A DNA stretch of 64,000 nt from Shewanella donghaensis (GCF_007567505.1 NZ_CP041783.1:1302001-1366000); one strand, 5' to 3'; counted from the first letter of the stretch, positions 38,470 through 47,038 are shown. Notes: a model not told the origin generated them from the letters alone. A program made the numbers and translations.

Positions 38470-38813
38470 ATGTTAGTGGCCAAATTCACTAAGCCACTAC
38501 ATATAGTATCTTGGAATGATATGAGAGCTGCCAGGTCTAGATTACGTTTAGCAGCTTTTGGTATTGATATAGACGCTGCTGACAATGGCGTTTTTTACCT
38601 AGATTTGTCAAGAATGCGCCTCATACTAATATGCCAAAAGCTTATCCTCACTCAACAATTCATTCTAATTATTATTATATTAACGTTGAACATTTATTAG
38701 TTGATACCATTGTAGAAGGCTTAGGCCGCATAGGGATTATTGATGTGCTTCAAGAAGTTGGTGAAGATTTAAAAGATGGTACGTTTGAAATTAATAAGAG
38801 CTTAAGAGGTTAA
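38470..38813 (+). pseudogene. Relic of an AHH-nuclease polymorphic toxin tip (truncated, frameshifted)
   Basis: The first frame (38470 on) reads HIVSWNDMRAARSRL then FGIDIDAADNGVF, and is lost into a different frame at GGCGTTTTTTACCT (about 38588-38601). The next frame continues FLPRFVKNAPHTNMPKAYPH, then STIHSNYYYINVEHL, to a stop at 38811-38813. Joined at the T-run, this is the core of an AHH-type HNH/endonuclease toxin domain: A/HHIV, the FGIDI..NGVFLP strand, and the H...H..YY...V motif. One T missing from a 7-T tract would explain the shift. The 5' part of the toxin is absent, since an in-frame stop (38467) directly precedes 38470, and the leading residues come from a dispersed repeat. 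The immunity gene starts 5 bp after the stop. Confidence 0.7.
38487..38509. repeat. 23-bp dispersed repeat, copy 1 (left side of island)
   Basis: Shares 20 of 23 positions with 40581-40603 and a shorter match with 47020-47038 (core CACTACATAT). This copy abuts the AHH toxin relic. Confidence 0.6.
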
Positions 38814-38818
38814 TAGTT

Positions 38819-39412
38819 GTGACTACATTTGCTAAAGTCTATCGCGTTTTGTTTAACCCAGATGAATTCCTAATACTTAATGAAACAGGGTTTGAGCAAA
38901 CAATGCAGCTTACTGAAGGTCAAATGATGCTGTTTGATGGACGAGCAAGTATGAGCGAAAACTGGACAACACTTGGTTTGGAGTGGCTCATTGAACTTTA
39001 TGAAGCACATAGCGGTGTGGCTAAACCTGACATAGCAGCTTTAGGTGCATCAACGTTTGTGGTTCCATTATCAATTGCTTCAATTCTTAAACCTTTCCTT
39101 GATAAACATATTGAACTTTTAGAATGTAAGCTTGAAGGTGAAAGTTGGTTTGCCTTAAATATCATTGGCTACGATGACGTATTAGATAATGAGTTAACCA
39201 TCATTAACATGAGAAATGGTAAGCCAAGTAGAACAAATCGCTTCAAAAGAATGGTATTTAATAAAGAATCAATCACCAACACTACCCTTTTTAGGGCCAA
39301 AAATGTCGGTATACGGTATTTCACTACGGATGCTAAGAATAGCTTATATTCACTATCCAAAGAAAATGGATGGCAAGGGCTGTATTTTGAAGAAGTTGAG
39401 CTGACCGATTAG
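38819..39412 (+). CDS. Imm11/DUF1629-like immunity protein (orphan)
   Basis: 197-residue cytosolic protein starting with GTG, which has AGAGG about 9 nt upstream. The overall layout suggests the Imm11 (DUF1629) family, which neutralises polymorphic-toxin nucleases. Features supporting this are Trp/Phe-rich alternating strands, a central LLECKLEGESWFALNIIGYDDVLD segment and the C-terminal FRAKNVGIRYFTTDAK...WQGLYFEEVE. The position, 5 bp after a broken AHH toxin tip, is exactly where the cognate immunity gene sits in toxin-immunity pairs. The open frame is intact although the toxin is dead. Family assignment is by pattern and context. Confidence 0.65.
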   Translation: MTTFAKVYRVLFNPDEFLILNETGFEQTMQLTEGQMMLFDGRASMSENWTTLGLEWLIELYEAHSGVAKPDIAALGASTFVVPLSIASILKPFLDKHIELLECKLEGESWFALNIIGYDDVLDNELTIINMRNGKPSRTNRFKRMVFNKESITNTTLFRAKNVGIRYFTTDAKNSLYSLSKENGWQGLYFEEVELTD

Positions 39413-39563
39413 TTGCTAGAGCTGACTGCCAATTACATGTTTACCAGACACAGAACTAATACTGTAGTGGCCACAGGTTTAGAGATACTCTAACTCATTT
39501 CTGGACAAAAACAAGCTAGGTAAATTCTAAAATAGTGGCCAGTTTTCATTAGTGATTACACTG

Positions 39564-40070
39564 TTATGAACTAACTTGAGCTTGAGGAGGTTTAACTGGC
39601 TTATTGTCCTCTAATATTATTGCTTGTTTTTGAATATTCTCTCCTGAACTCGACACTGGATTTTCACCATCAAGGGTTACCTGCACATAAGGTAAATGAA
39701 GTAACCATGAAAAAGCACCAAAGAAAAAGAACATTGGTGCCAAAAACATACATATATCAGTAATAGTTGTATTTAATTCGAGCATTGTATTATTAGTCTT
39801 AATAGCTTTTTTAACAGACTCTAATTTTGCGCTAGCAATATCCCATTTAAGTTGTTCGCCAGGACTAAGTATTTTTTGATTTTTGTAATAACTAACTTCA
39901 GCCTTTGCAATAGACAGGGTTTCATGCGTTTTATTTTCAAGAACAGCCAAATTGAATAGCTGTGAGATAATTGAAGTAACAAGAAATGCCGCTATTACCA
40001 CACTTGTTTTGAGAAAAAACCGATGAATATCTTGCTGTGAAAAGACTCTATCATATGTCGTAATTTTCAT
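39564..40070 (-). CDS. Hypothetical two-helix membrane protein
   Basis: About 168 residues, unrecognised. Two hydrophobic helices (about 20-42 and 103-125) enclose a charged, Lys-rich central region of about 60 residues (THETLSIAKAEVSYYKNQK... with coiled-coil character). The C-terminal tail is Pro/Ser-rich (SSSGENIQKQ... KPVKPPQAQVSS). The start is ATG 40070, with AGGAG 5 nt upstream; a GTG two codons earlier overlaps that site. It faces the immunity gene convergently. No neighbour suggests a function. Confidence 0.65.
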   Translation of the reverse strand: MKITTYDRVFSQQDIHRFFLKTSVVIAAFLVTSIISQLFNLAVLENKTHETLSIAKAEVSYYKNQKILSPGEQLKWDIASAKLESVKKAIKTNNTMLELNTTITDICMFLAPMFFFFGAFSWLLHLPYVQVTLDGENPVSSSGENIQKQAIILEDNKPVKPPQAQVSS

Positions 40071-40076
40071 GTGCAC

Positions 40077-40907
40077 TCCTTAATACATAACAGCTTATTA
40101 TCCTGCGTCTTGGATACATCCCTGCCATAAATTAATTTACATCCAACATATCAACGTAACTTATTGATGTAAAGCAACTAATACCTAAAACTTGTCGTCC
40201 TCTATTTCACCACTCCGCAAAGTTGAGCAAGAACATTTATCGGGTCCATTGTTACTTTACAGGGGAAATTTAAACAACTGAGATGTAAAAATTAAATTTT
40301 AAACCTTAAATTTATCGATGTGAATTTCGCTGATTTTTGCTTCGATAATAATGGTGAACAACTAGAAAATCATTATAACTGTGTGTTGATACAGTTGAAT
40401 TGGTATCTGTAGGAGGTATACCTGAAATTGATTTTATTTAAAGATTTAACGGTAGCTATCACGTAATGGGGCAAAAGCTTCTTAGAGTTAATGTTAAAAA
40501 CGCTCTAATTCACATCACGATAATTTTGACTAAAATAGGAAAGGCTAGCTAAGGTTAGCCTTCAAATAAATGGTTAATTTAACTAAGTCACTACATATCG
40601 TATATAAACTTAAAATCAATTCAATGTATATTGTTAGATAATACCTACTTAAATAATTGTTTTAATTTTAACTATTAAGTTGATTTGTAGATGTTCTTAT
40701 TTATAGACCACCAACATGGGCTTAAAAATCACATAGCGACGCCTAAATAACACACATATCAATATAAATGACTCAGCATGGGGTATAAAGCCAATAGAAG
40801 GGAGTAGTCTATGTTTGAAGTTCAGATAAATTTACATTGTAAGGTATTTAACTTGATCTAATACAACCTTATAATGCAAATGATTATTATTACACAAGGA
40901 GAGGTTT
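40077..40907. other. 830-bp AT-rich non-coding stretch in the island
   Basis: No gene with plausible codon use was found. It contains copy 2 of the 23-bp repeat (40581-40603) and a TGGGGCAAAA word at 40467 related to the 42-bp repeat family. It also holds an imperfect hairpin AAGGCTAGC/GGTTAGCCTT (about 40542-40563) that resembles a terminator of a lost gene. The end holds the promoter of the secreted protein gene. Confidence 0.5.
40581..40603. repeat. 23-bp dispersed repeat, copy 2
   Basis: AACTAAGTCACTACATATCG followed by TAT; matches 38487-38509 at 20 of 23 positions. Confidence 0.6.
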
Positions 40908-41768
40908 ATGAATTTTAATCGATTATTAATGAAAGTTTGTTTTATAGCTTGTATGATTTTTAGTGCAAATATCTATGCTAATAATTATGTTGAATGTTAC
41001 GATTGTTCTTCAGAGGAAATGAAATCTGTTGCGTTAACTTGGGCAAAAAATAATATCTCTGATTCAGAAGCAAGAAATAACGTTCGAAAGGACGTACATT
41101 TAATCAATATACTCGATAACAATGTTGAAAGTTATCAAGTCCATTTACAGCTTGTTCAAGTTCCCCCACCTTTATCTAGCACTATGCTTCCTTTTGGTGA
41201 GAAAATATATACACCAATCGAGGTTTCTAGATTATTAGTCGATTTAGAAAGTGCAAGGAGTCAACTTTTAAATGCTGGTCGTAACTTAACTGTGCCGACT
41301 TCAGTAGTATCTGATGCTTGGCAATTTACTAATTGCGCTTTCTGTGAAAATAATGTCGATAGCTTTCTAAACAGTAGTCTTTCAGGAGAAATTTTAACTG
41401 TTCAATTGACTATTACTGCAATTGCAAAAACTTTTGGGTTAATTGAAACAGGTATTCCAGACACCTTTAGAATAGAACTCGAAGCTGGAGGTTTTTTAGA
41501 ACTGTTAATCACAATAAATAATGAACCTGCAACACTGAAAGTAGTAGTAACCAAGGCTGTAGATCAAGATAATAATACAGTTCCTTTCAGTGCAGATAAA
41601 CTTAGGAACTTAATTATTCAAATTTCTTCAGTTAATAGAGCTAGTAATATTGACTCTTTTCTAAACAACTTTAACTTGGCAATTCCTCATATGATGGGGG
41701 TAGTAACGATAAACGATTGCCCATCAATAGTTGATGAGGATGAAATACCGAGACCATGCAGTAAATAA
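40908..41768 (+). CDS. Hypothetical secreted cysteine-containing protein
   Basis: 286 residues, unrecognised. A Sec signal peptide is clear (MNFNRLLMKVCFIACMIFSANIYA, cleavage near 24). The mature protein has two CxxC pairs (CYDC at 30-33 and NCAFC near 143-146) and two further Cys close to the C-terminus. A periplasmic disulfide-bonded or metal-binding protein fits. It has a good ribosome site (AAGGAGAGG). Composition is AT-rich like the surrounding DNA, and no partner gene is adjacent. Confidence 0.7.
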   Translation: MNFNRLLMKVCFIACMIFSANIYANNYVECYDCSSEEMKSVALTWAKNNISDSEARNNVRKDVHLINILDNNVESYQVHLQLVQVPPPLSSTMLPFGEKIYTPIEVSRLLVDLESARSQLLNAGRNLTVPTSVVSDAWQFTNCAFCENNVDSFLNSSLSGEILTVQLTITAIAKTFGLIETGIPDTFRIELEAGGFLELLITINNEPATLKVVVTKAVDQDNNTVPFSADKLRNLIIQISSVNRASNIDSFLNNFNLAIPHMMGVVTINDCPSIVDEDEIPRPCSK

Positions 41769-42189
41769 CTTATGAAGCGAGTAATGTCAGCTCAGTTTTT
41801 TAAATGATGGAAGAATATTTATTCCATCAAATTATGACTTACACGGCATAAGTAGTTCCCTGAAGTGTAGTGACCAATAAATTTGGCCGCTTCACTTCAA
41901 GGAATGAAAGCCCCCCCCCATCTATAAAACCCTCTTTATCAGCAGATTGAAGTGGCATAGTTATTCTGGCCTGTGCTTTGTATGTTTTCAAGTAAACAAA
42001 CTGTGGCATGTATTAGATCTAATTATGCTTATAACAATAGATTGAAACTCGTTTTGGGGCAGAAATGTGTTGGCCAAGCTAACTTGAAAATGGACAAAAA
42101 TGCCTTAAGGTAATTATTCTATGTTGCTCCCCCCTAATAACAATGTGTTATAACTAACTCGGTAGTTATGAAAAGGAGTAAGACATAGC
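41769..42189. other. Intergenic region with C9 tract and 42-bp repeat
   Basis: Holds an imperfect inverted repeat (CCTGAAGTG near 41860, CACTTCAAGG near 41893), a run of nine C residues (41911-41919) and the repeat copy at 42035-42075. The prepilin ribosome site AAGGAG lies near its end. No gene seen. Confidence 0.5.
42035..42075. repeat. ~42-bp dispersed repeat, copy A
   Basis: CAATAGATTGAAACTCGTTT followed by TGGGGCAGAAATGTGTTGGCC. Shares the layout CAAT-n(3-5)-GAAAC/CAAAC-n-TGGGGCARAAAYGTGTT with the copies at 46042 and 46854. Confidence 0.6.
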
Positions 42190-42714
42190 ATGCGAAGAAA
42201 TCAAGGATTCTCACTGATAGAACTTGTAGTCGTTATCGTCATACTTGGCGTGATTGCAGTTATTGCTGCACCACGATTTGTCAATCTTAGTAAGGATGCC
42301 AAAGCCAATACCATGCTCAGTGTAGGGGCAGCAATGGAGTCAGCATTAGCCCTTCTGCACAGTAAGGCGGTAATCGAAGGACAAAATATCGGCGAAGACG
42401 AAATCACCATCAGCGGAGTACAAGTACCTCTTTTAGCGGGTTATCCATCGGTGGACGGTGGTGATTCCTTTGAGCAAATTAATGCTCAAGTGCAAGTGTG
42501 GTTCAATATCGAGTCCGTCGGTAAAAACGTCATTGTGGCAAATCCTAGTGCAGCTCCCTTCTTCATCGATAAGGCGTCTGGTCTCAACCAAATTTACATT
42601 TTCTTTAGCGGCGCCCCTACTACTGGCAATCGTACTGAGTACGGTTGTCAGGTGCGTTATCAAAACCTTCTGGATGAAGGCCCATCTGTTCGCGTGCTAA
42701 CCAATGAATGCTAA
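42190..42714 (+). CDS. Orphan type IV prepilin-like protein (MSHA-type)
   Basis: 174 residues with a class III signal. The leader MRRNQG is cut before F7 by a prepilin peptidase, Glu5 of the mature protein lies in FSLIELVVVIVILGVIAVIAAPRF, and the hydrophobic helix is N-terminal. The body (NLSKDAKANTMLSVGAAMESALALLHSKA...) resembles MshA/MshB-type pilins. A pair of Cys in the last third could form the D-region disulfide. AAGGAG lies 11 nt upstream. No pilus assembly genes are nearby, so it must use machinery encoded elsewhere. Confidence 0.82.
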   Translation: MRRNQGFSLIELVVVIVILGVIAVIAAPRFVNLSKDAKANTMLSVGAAMESALALLHSKAVIEGQNIGEDEITISGVQVPLLAGYPSVDGGDSFEQINAQVQVWFNIESVGKNVIVANPSAAPFFIDKASGLNQIYIFFSGAPTTGNRTEYGCQVRYQNLLDEGPSVRVLTNEC

Positions 42715-42955
42715 TCCGGCAATTAATTTCACATAAAAAAAGGCTGTCACATTAAACTTATATTTTAGCGTTATGGTGAATTTGGACAAAAGCGAGTTAA
42801 TAACGCCTACTAAATAAGGGGAAGATCAGTTTCACTATCTTATCAATAAATGAGAAAGTCATTCCTATTTTATCCTATTTATCTCCACGCCTTAGTTAGT
42901 AATACTTAAGTCACTTAAACACACTAACAACTAACAACTAACTAAAGGTAACCCC

Positions 42956-44026
42956 ATGAAAATTCAAAATCCAATGCCTTACGACTTTAAAAACTGGTCA
43001 CGCGGAGATGCAGTTGAAGAGTGGGGTCCACACAAACCTCAAGACCCTTGGTTCTTAGAGTGGAGATGGTACACTGGTAACCTCGTAGGTGCAGATGGTT
43101 CGCGTTACTTCCTATACCTCATATTCCAACCTGGTGGCCATGGTTTTTATGATCCAATCAATGCTGAAACTGGCAAGAACTATAGTAAAGACAAACCGCT
43201 CACTTCAGTCTTTTATCGTTTAACCAACGTAGATTCAGGCGAAACCGTTTTCTACCACCAAGAGTACACGGATGCATCATACGAAGAGTTATACGATATC
43301 GACACTAAAACATGGCGATATCAAGGCGAAAAATTCTCCGCATCTCTGAGTTGGGATGGTGACAAAATGGAATTATCAGCACAAGATGAAACAGGGCTTA
43401 TCGAGCTGAGCGCTACTGGTGAGGCTCGTTGGTACAACGATCCTGCTCTCGACCAAGAAGGATTCATGCGTGAGGGTGCAGGTTATACTTTATATTACTC
43501 TTGTCCTAACATGCCTTCTCACGGACGCTATGTTAAAAATAGTGACACAAAACAAACCATAGTTGAATTAGATGGGCGTGGATGGTTAGATAATCAGGTT
43601 TGTGATCTGGTTGACCCGAGTTCAATCAAATGGGAATGGACCGGATTATTGTTTGCCGATGGCGACAGGATAAACCTATATAACTTCTTCCACGATGACT
43701 TACAGATGTGTACTTGGTTTAAAGCCGATGGTACAAGAGAACAAACAGATGTAGGTTTTGTTCAAAAACAAAACGGTTATACAAAACTAGAATCGGGTAT
43801 TTGGGTGTCTTATGGCTGGGATTTTGAAATTCCGGTTAAAGGCAAAAAATACCGTGTTGAACCATGCTGTCCTAATCTAATGCCAGCAATGGGCAAACCT
43901 GGTGGCATGCTTGAGACTATCGGTAAATTATTTGATGAAGAGGGAAATCAAGTAGGTTGGGCAACAACCGAATCGATGGACGTGCAAGAGCTTGATAATG
44001 GACCAGGAGGCAGTCGTCAGCTTTAG
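42956..44026 (+). CDS. CrtC/AttH-like lipocalin-fold protein, hypothetical
   Basis: 356 residues without a signal peptide. The N-terminal FLEWRWYTGNLVGADGSRYFLYLIFQPGG strand pair, and a second-half echo beginning KWEWTGLLFADGDRINLYNFF, match the two-lobed AttH/CrtC (hydroxyneurosporene hydratase/kievitone hydratase-like) lipocalin fold. That fold acts on hydrophobic substrates in known members. The exact reaction cannot be deduced, and no carotenoid genes are present. It is followed by a bidirectional terminator and a convergent LysR gene. Confidence 0.6.
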   Translation: MKIQNPMPYDFKNWSRGDAVEEWGPHKPQDPWFLEWRWYTGNLVGADGSRYFLYLIFQPGGHGFYDPINAETGKNYSKDKPLTSVFYRLTNVDSGETVFYHQEYTDASYEELYDIDTKTWRYQGEKFSASLSWDGDKMELSAQDETGLIELSATGEARWYNDPALDQEGFMREGAGYTLYYSCPNMPSHGRYVKNSDTKQTIVELDGRGWLDNQVCDLVDPSSIKWEWTGLLFADGDRINLYNFFHDDLQMCTWFKADGTREQTDVGFVQKQNGYTKLESGIWVSYGWDFEIPVKGKKYRVEPCCPNLMPAMGKPGGMLETIGKLFDEEGNQVGWATTESMDVQELDNGPGGSRQL

Positions 44027-44039
44027 TTAGGAAACGAAA

Positions 44040-44070
44040 CAACCAGCTAGTTTAGCTGGTTGTTGCTTTT
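44040..44070. terminator. Bidirectional terminator between CrtC-like and LysR genes
   Basis: CAACCAGCT / AGCTGGTTG perfect 9-bp stem, 5-nt loop, then TTGCTTTTT. It overlaps the LysR stop codon. Confidence 0.85.
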
Positions 44071-44939
44071 TGGGCTGAGTCTGCAAGAAAGTCGATTAAT
44101 GCTTTTACAGCATTTGATTGGTATTTAACCGTTGGATAAATTAACCAAATATCATAATGCATTTTCTTATTAGTACTTAAAAGACTAATAAGGTTGCCAG
44201 AAATAATATCATCTTTACAAAGCACCCTAGGTAACAAAGCAACGCCTTGCCCCAATAACGACGCTTGATGAATCAAGCTGATATCATTAGAAATAAAATT
44301 ACCTTTGATACCATTTAACTTCTCATCTTTACTAAATGTCCAGGTTGATTCAACAACATTATTTGAGTCTCGAAAGCGCAAACAGTTGTGCTCATTAAGA
44401 TCTTCTAGACAGCTAGGTGTACCATAACTCTGTAAATACTCTGGTGATGCAACAAGTTCTGTCACTATCGTTCTAGCCTTTCGACACTTTAAGTTTGAGT
44501 CCTGTTGTTCGCCCACTTTTATGGCCAAATCAATACCATGTTTGATTAAGCAAATGTTCTGACTTTCAATCACTAAATCCAATAGAATATCTGGATGCAT
44601 TAACTGAAACTGATGGAAATAAGGAATAAGAGGCTTCGCAGCCGGAAGAAGTTGTACTCTAATCTCCCCCTCTAATGCAGTTTGATTATAATGCATTTCT
44701 TCTAATGTATTATCCAAGTCTGCACATATCAATTTAGTACGTCGGTAAAAGATGAGCCCTGCTTTCGAAGGCGTTACAGAACGAGTAGAACGTGTTAATA
44801 GCGTGAGGGATAACTCTTTTTCAAGTAGGATTATTTTTCGGCTAACGGTCGCCGTCGGTAGATCTAAACTTTTTGCAGCCGCAGTAAATCCCCCGCTCTC
44901 AACAACACTATGAAAAATCTGAAAATCATTAATATTCAA
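44052..44939 (-). CDS. LysR-family transcriptional regulator
   Basis: 295 residues with the standard LysR layout. The N-terminal winged HTH (MNINDFQIFHSVVESGGFTAAAKSLDLPTATVSRKI..., residues 1-60) is followed by a periplasmic-binding-like effector domain (about 88-290). Sequence style resembles the CrgA/AaeR subgroup. The effector is unknown. It is convergent with the CrtC-like gene, and nothing is divergent next to it, so its usual divergent target is not present. Confidence 0.92.
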   Translation of the reverse strand: MNINDFQIFHSVVESGGFTAAAKSLDLPTATVSRKIILLEKELSLTLLTRSTRSVTPSKAGLIFYRRTKLICADLDNTLEEMHYNQTALEGEIRVQLLPAAKPLIPYFHQFQLMHPDILLDLVIESQNICLIKHGIDLAIKVGEQQDSNLKCRKARTIVTELVASPEYLQSYGTPSCLEDLNEHNCLRFRDSNNVVESTWTFSKDEKLNGIKGNFISNDISLIHQASLLGQGVALLPRVLCKDDIISGNLISLLSTNKKMHYDIWLIYPTVKYQSNAVKALIDFLADSAQKATTS

Positions 44940-45302
44940 TATGGAACCCTCTGAATTGAACCGTGATAAGTTGATCTAAAACATACTAATTATCACTTGA
45001 GGCTACGCGTAAAAATTAAGTAATAGTGCAAAGAAATAATTGCATAGAAAGCATTAGTTGTCGAAAATAATTTTTCATTCAAATCTCAATTTTTGTGGTA
45101 GAGCGAGTCTGACAATTCTATTAGAGGTGAAATTACATTTTTGAAGGTAAATGTCACAGGCTTTACCTCGAGATATATCCATTTTTAACACGTTTTGAGG
45201 CAATTTCGAGTTGTCTTTGCTAATTGAGTAAAGCATGAATTAACTTTTAACGAAGCGGAACCAAGTCAACAGTTATTAAGTCCACTTAACTTAGCTTCCT
45301 TG
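44940..45302. other. Non-coding region upstream of the LysR gene
   Basis: About 360 bp, AT-rich, with LysR promoter sequence on the left and the 3' side of the hypothetical gene at 45303 on the right. No operator or gene recognised. Confidence 0.45.
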
Positions 45303-45944
45303 TCATACGCGGCCAATATACGGAGAAATATCAATGATATCCACAGACCCTTTATGAATCTCATAGTAATCTCTTGTTACTTTAATCGCTGACCCATACT
45401 TATCTGATATACCTTTGTATATTGCTGGTTGCTTTGATAGCACGCTAGTTAAGGATCTTCCTCCATTCAAGAATTTCAGTGGATAATGAGTGCCTACTAC
45501 GTAGAGGTTTTTAACCTTTTCAGTGTCATATTCCGCGAGTTCATAAAAATCTTTGAATAACCCATTCTGCCGTATTGACTCAGCTCCACCTTTCCAATCG
45601 ATAAACTTGAATTCAGCTACTTGATAGTTAGTTTCGAGATCAAATTTTCGACCAGTATTACCTGCTCCTAAAGAAACACTTTGAACAACTTCCCCTTTTT
45701 GCAGAATATCTTTAAGTGAGTGCAATATTCCTGAGGCATGAATAATAACATTGATCTCTCCCGCGACTTTTTTTACAGCCAAGGCTGAAGCAACAAAGTC
45801 ATCATCAATTTTTTTTTCAGAGCAATACTCTAATGAGTCGACAGCGCTAGAGCCGATAATGTCTTCTTCCAAGCGAGAAAGACTTTCAGTGAGAGAATCT
45901 CCTTGGAATTTATTAATTGCTTCAATTGCACTTTCAATGCTCAT
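45303..45944 (-). CDS. Hypothetical protein with PD-(D/E)xK-like motif
   Basis: 213 residues, unrecognised. The N-terminus is helical and acidic (MSIESAIEAINKFQGDSLTESLSRLEEDII). The middle, NTGRKFDLETNYQVAEFKF, has D102/E104 on one strand and E111-x-K113 on the next, the spacing of a PD-(D/E)xK nuclease core. A GTHYPLKFLNGGRSLTSVL stretch follows. AAGGG lies 5 nt before the ATG. It stands alone in the island between two non-coding stretches. A defence or toxin nuclease is possible; the nuclease call is inference only. Confidence 0.55.
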   Translation of the reverse strand: MSIESAIEAINKFQGDSLTESLSRLEEDIIGSSAVDSLEYCSEKKIDDDFVASALAVKKVAGEINVIIHASGILHSLKDILQKGEVVQSVSLGAGNTGRKFDLETNYQVAEFKFIDWKGGAESIRQNGLFKDFYELAEYDTEKVKNLYVVGTHYPLKFLNGGRSLTSVLSKQPAIYKGISDKYGSAIKVTRDYYEIHKGSVDIIDISPYIGRV

Positions 45945-46041
45945 TAGTACCCTTACGCATAATGATGTTAATCCGTATGTATATCCACATTACTAGTATT
46001 ACGAAAAGTAAGTCAAATGATGCTTTGGTGAAATGTGTGTT

Positions 46042-46084
46042 CAATCGGTCGAAACACACAATGGGGCAAAAACGTGTTACGACC
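46042..46084. repeat. ~42-bp dispersed repeat, copy B
   Basis: CAATCGGTCGAAACACACAA then TGGGGCAAAAACGTGTTACG. The 20-nt left part has the same length as in copy A. Confidence 0.6.
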
Positions 46085-46714
46085 ACCAACTTTATACTTC
46101 AGTTATATTGGGTCTTTTTTAGTAGTCCATCACTTCAATCTAACCCATTGCCTGCCGCAGGTGCTGTAGAGGATATACGAATGTCGCGATCACATGGTCA
46201 ATGATGTTCCCGACATCATAATGACATTTTCCACATCCCTATGGGTCAGATGTGAAAGAGCGACCTTTTGTGCAAGCACGACTGTGACACGCAGGACTCT
46301 TTATATAAATCAAAAGGTCCCTGAAAGCTCGGCCATGACAAATAACATCCATGTTAAACGGCCAGTTCAGCATCCATGCCTCTCGCTCAGAACGTTTCAC
46401 ACTGTGAAACTTCGCCATGTCATGGACGGTCACAGCCGCGCTTACACTGGGGATTTCATATCTTCGATTTAACTTCATCAGTAACAAAATTTATAAGCGT
46501 GCGTGCGCAATTTGAATTGAGGACGTTAAAGAAAATAGCGTGATGCTTACATGGATGTGAGCATAGCTTTCGCGGTGCATGGATGCCCCATCGGAAGCGT
46601 TAGCATTTTTGAATAAGTCTGAAGTTAGCAATAAACGTAGTTAAAAGCGGGATCAATCCCCATCGAAAATCATGCGTTTTTCAGCATTTTTCGTTGGGGG
46701 GCTGAGGGATTGTT

Positions 46715-46739
46715 AAGGGGGACAAGCAGTTTCCCCCTT
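46715..46739. other. G-run/C-run hairpin
   Basis: AAGGGGGA pairs with TCCCCCTT across a 9-nt loop, inside the GC-richer part of the decayed stretch. There is no T-run, so it is not an ordinary terminator. Role unknown; it could be a leftover of a transfer or replication origin. Confidence 0.45.
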
Positions 46740-46853
46740 GGCTCTGGTGTGGGTGAAGCGCCACGACGTTAATCCAAACGAAGTTTGGAAATGCTGTGTG
46801 AAATCCTGAGTTCTAAATCTGACGCAAACTAATCGCCACAACTTTGACTTGTT

Positions 46854-46894
46854 CAATAACGCAAACCAGATTTGGGGCAAAAATGATTTAGGCC
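46854..46894. repeat. ~42-bp dispersed repeat, copy C
   Basis: CAATAACGCAAACCAGATT then TGGGGCAAAAATGATTTAGG. One base shorter on the left than copies A and B. Confidence 0.55.
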
Positions 46895-47019
46895 CCTAAT
46901 CCATTCCTAGACAGAACCAGTTAAAACAAAGATACATAACGAATAGAACACAAAATGACCCTTCACTACACGCTTAAGTAAATCACCTATTCTCCTCAAA
47001 AAACTCAGTAACAATTTGA

Positions 47020-47038
47020 AACTAAATCACTACAAATA
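47020..47038. repeat. 23-bp dispersed repeat, copy 3 (right side of island)
   Basis: AACTAAATCACTACAAATA; shorter and more diverged match to copies 1 and 2, 66 bp before the CBM9-domain gene. Confidence 0.45.

Noticed and set aside
40852-40866. FNR-like half-site TTGATCTAATACAA before the secreted protein gene
   Set aside because: The right half matches poorly (TACAA for ATCAA).
46194-46487. Overlapping opposite-strand frames (46194-46472 + and 46239-46487 -)
   Set aside because: They overlap one another, lack ribosome sites and have no recognisable product; probably non-coding debris.
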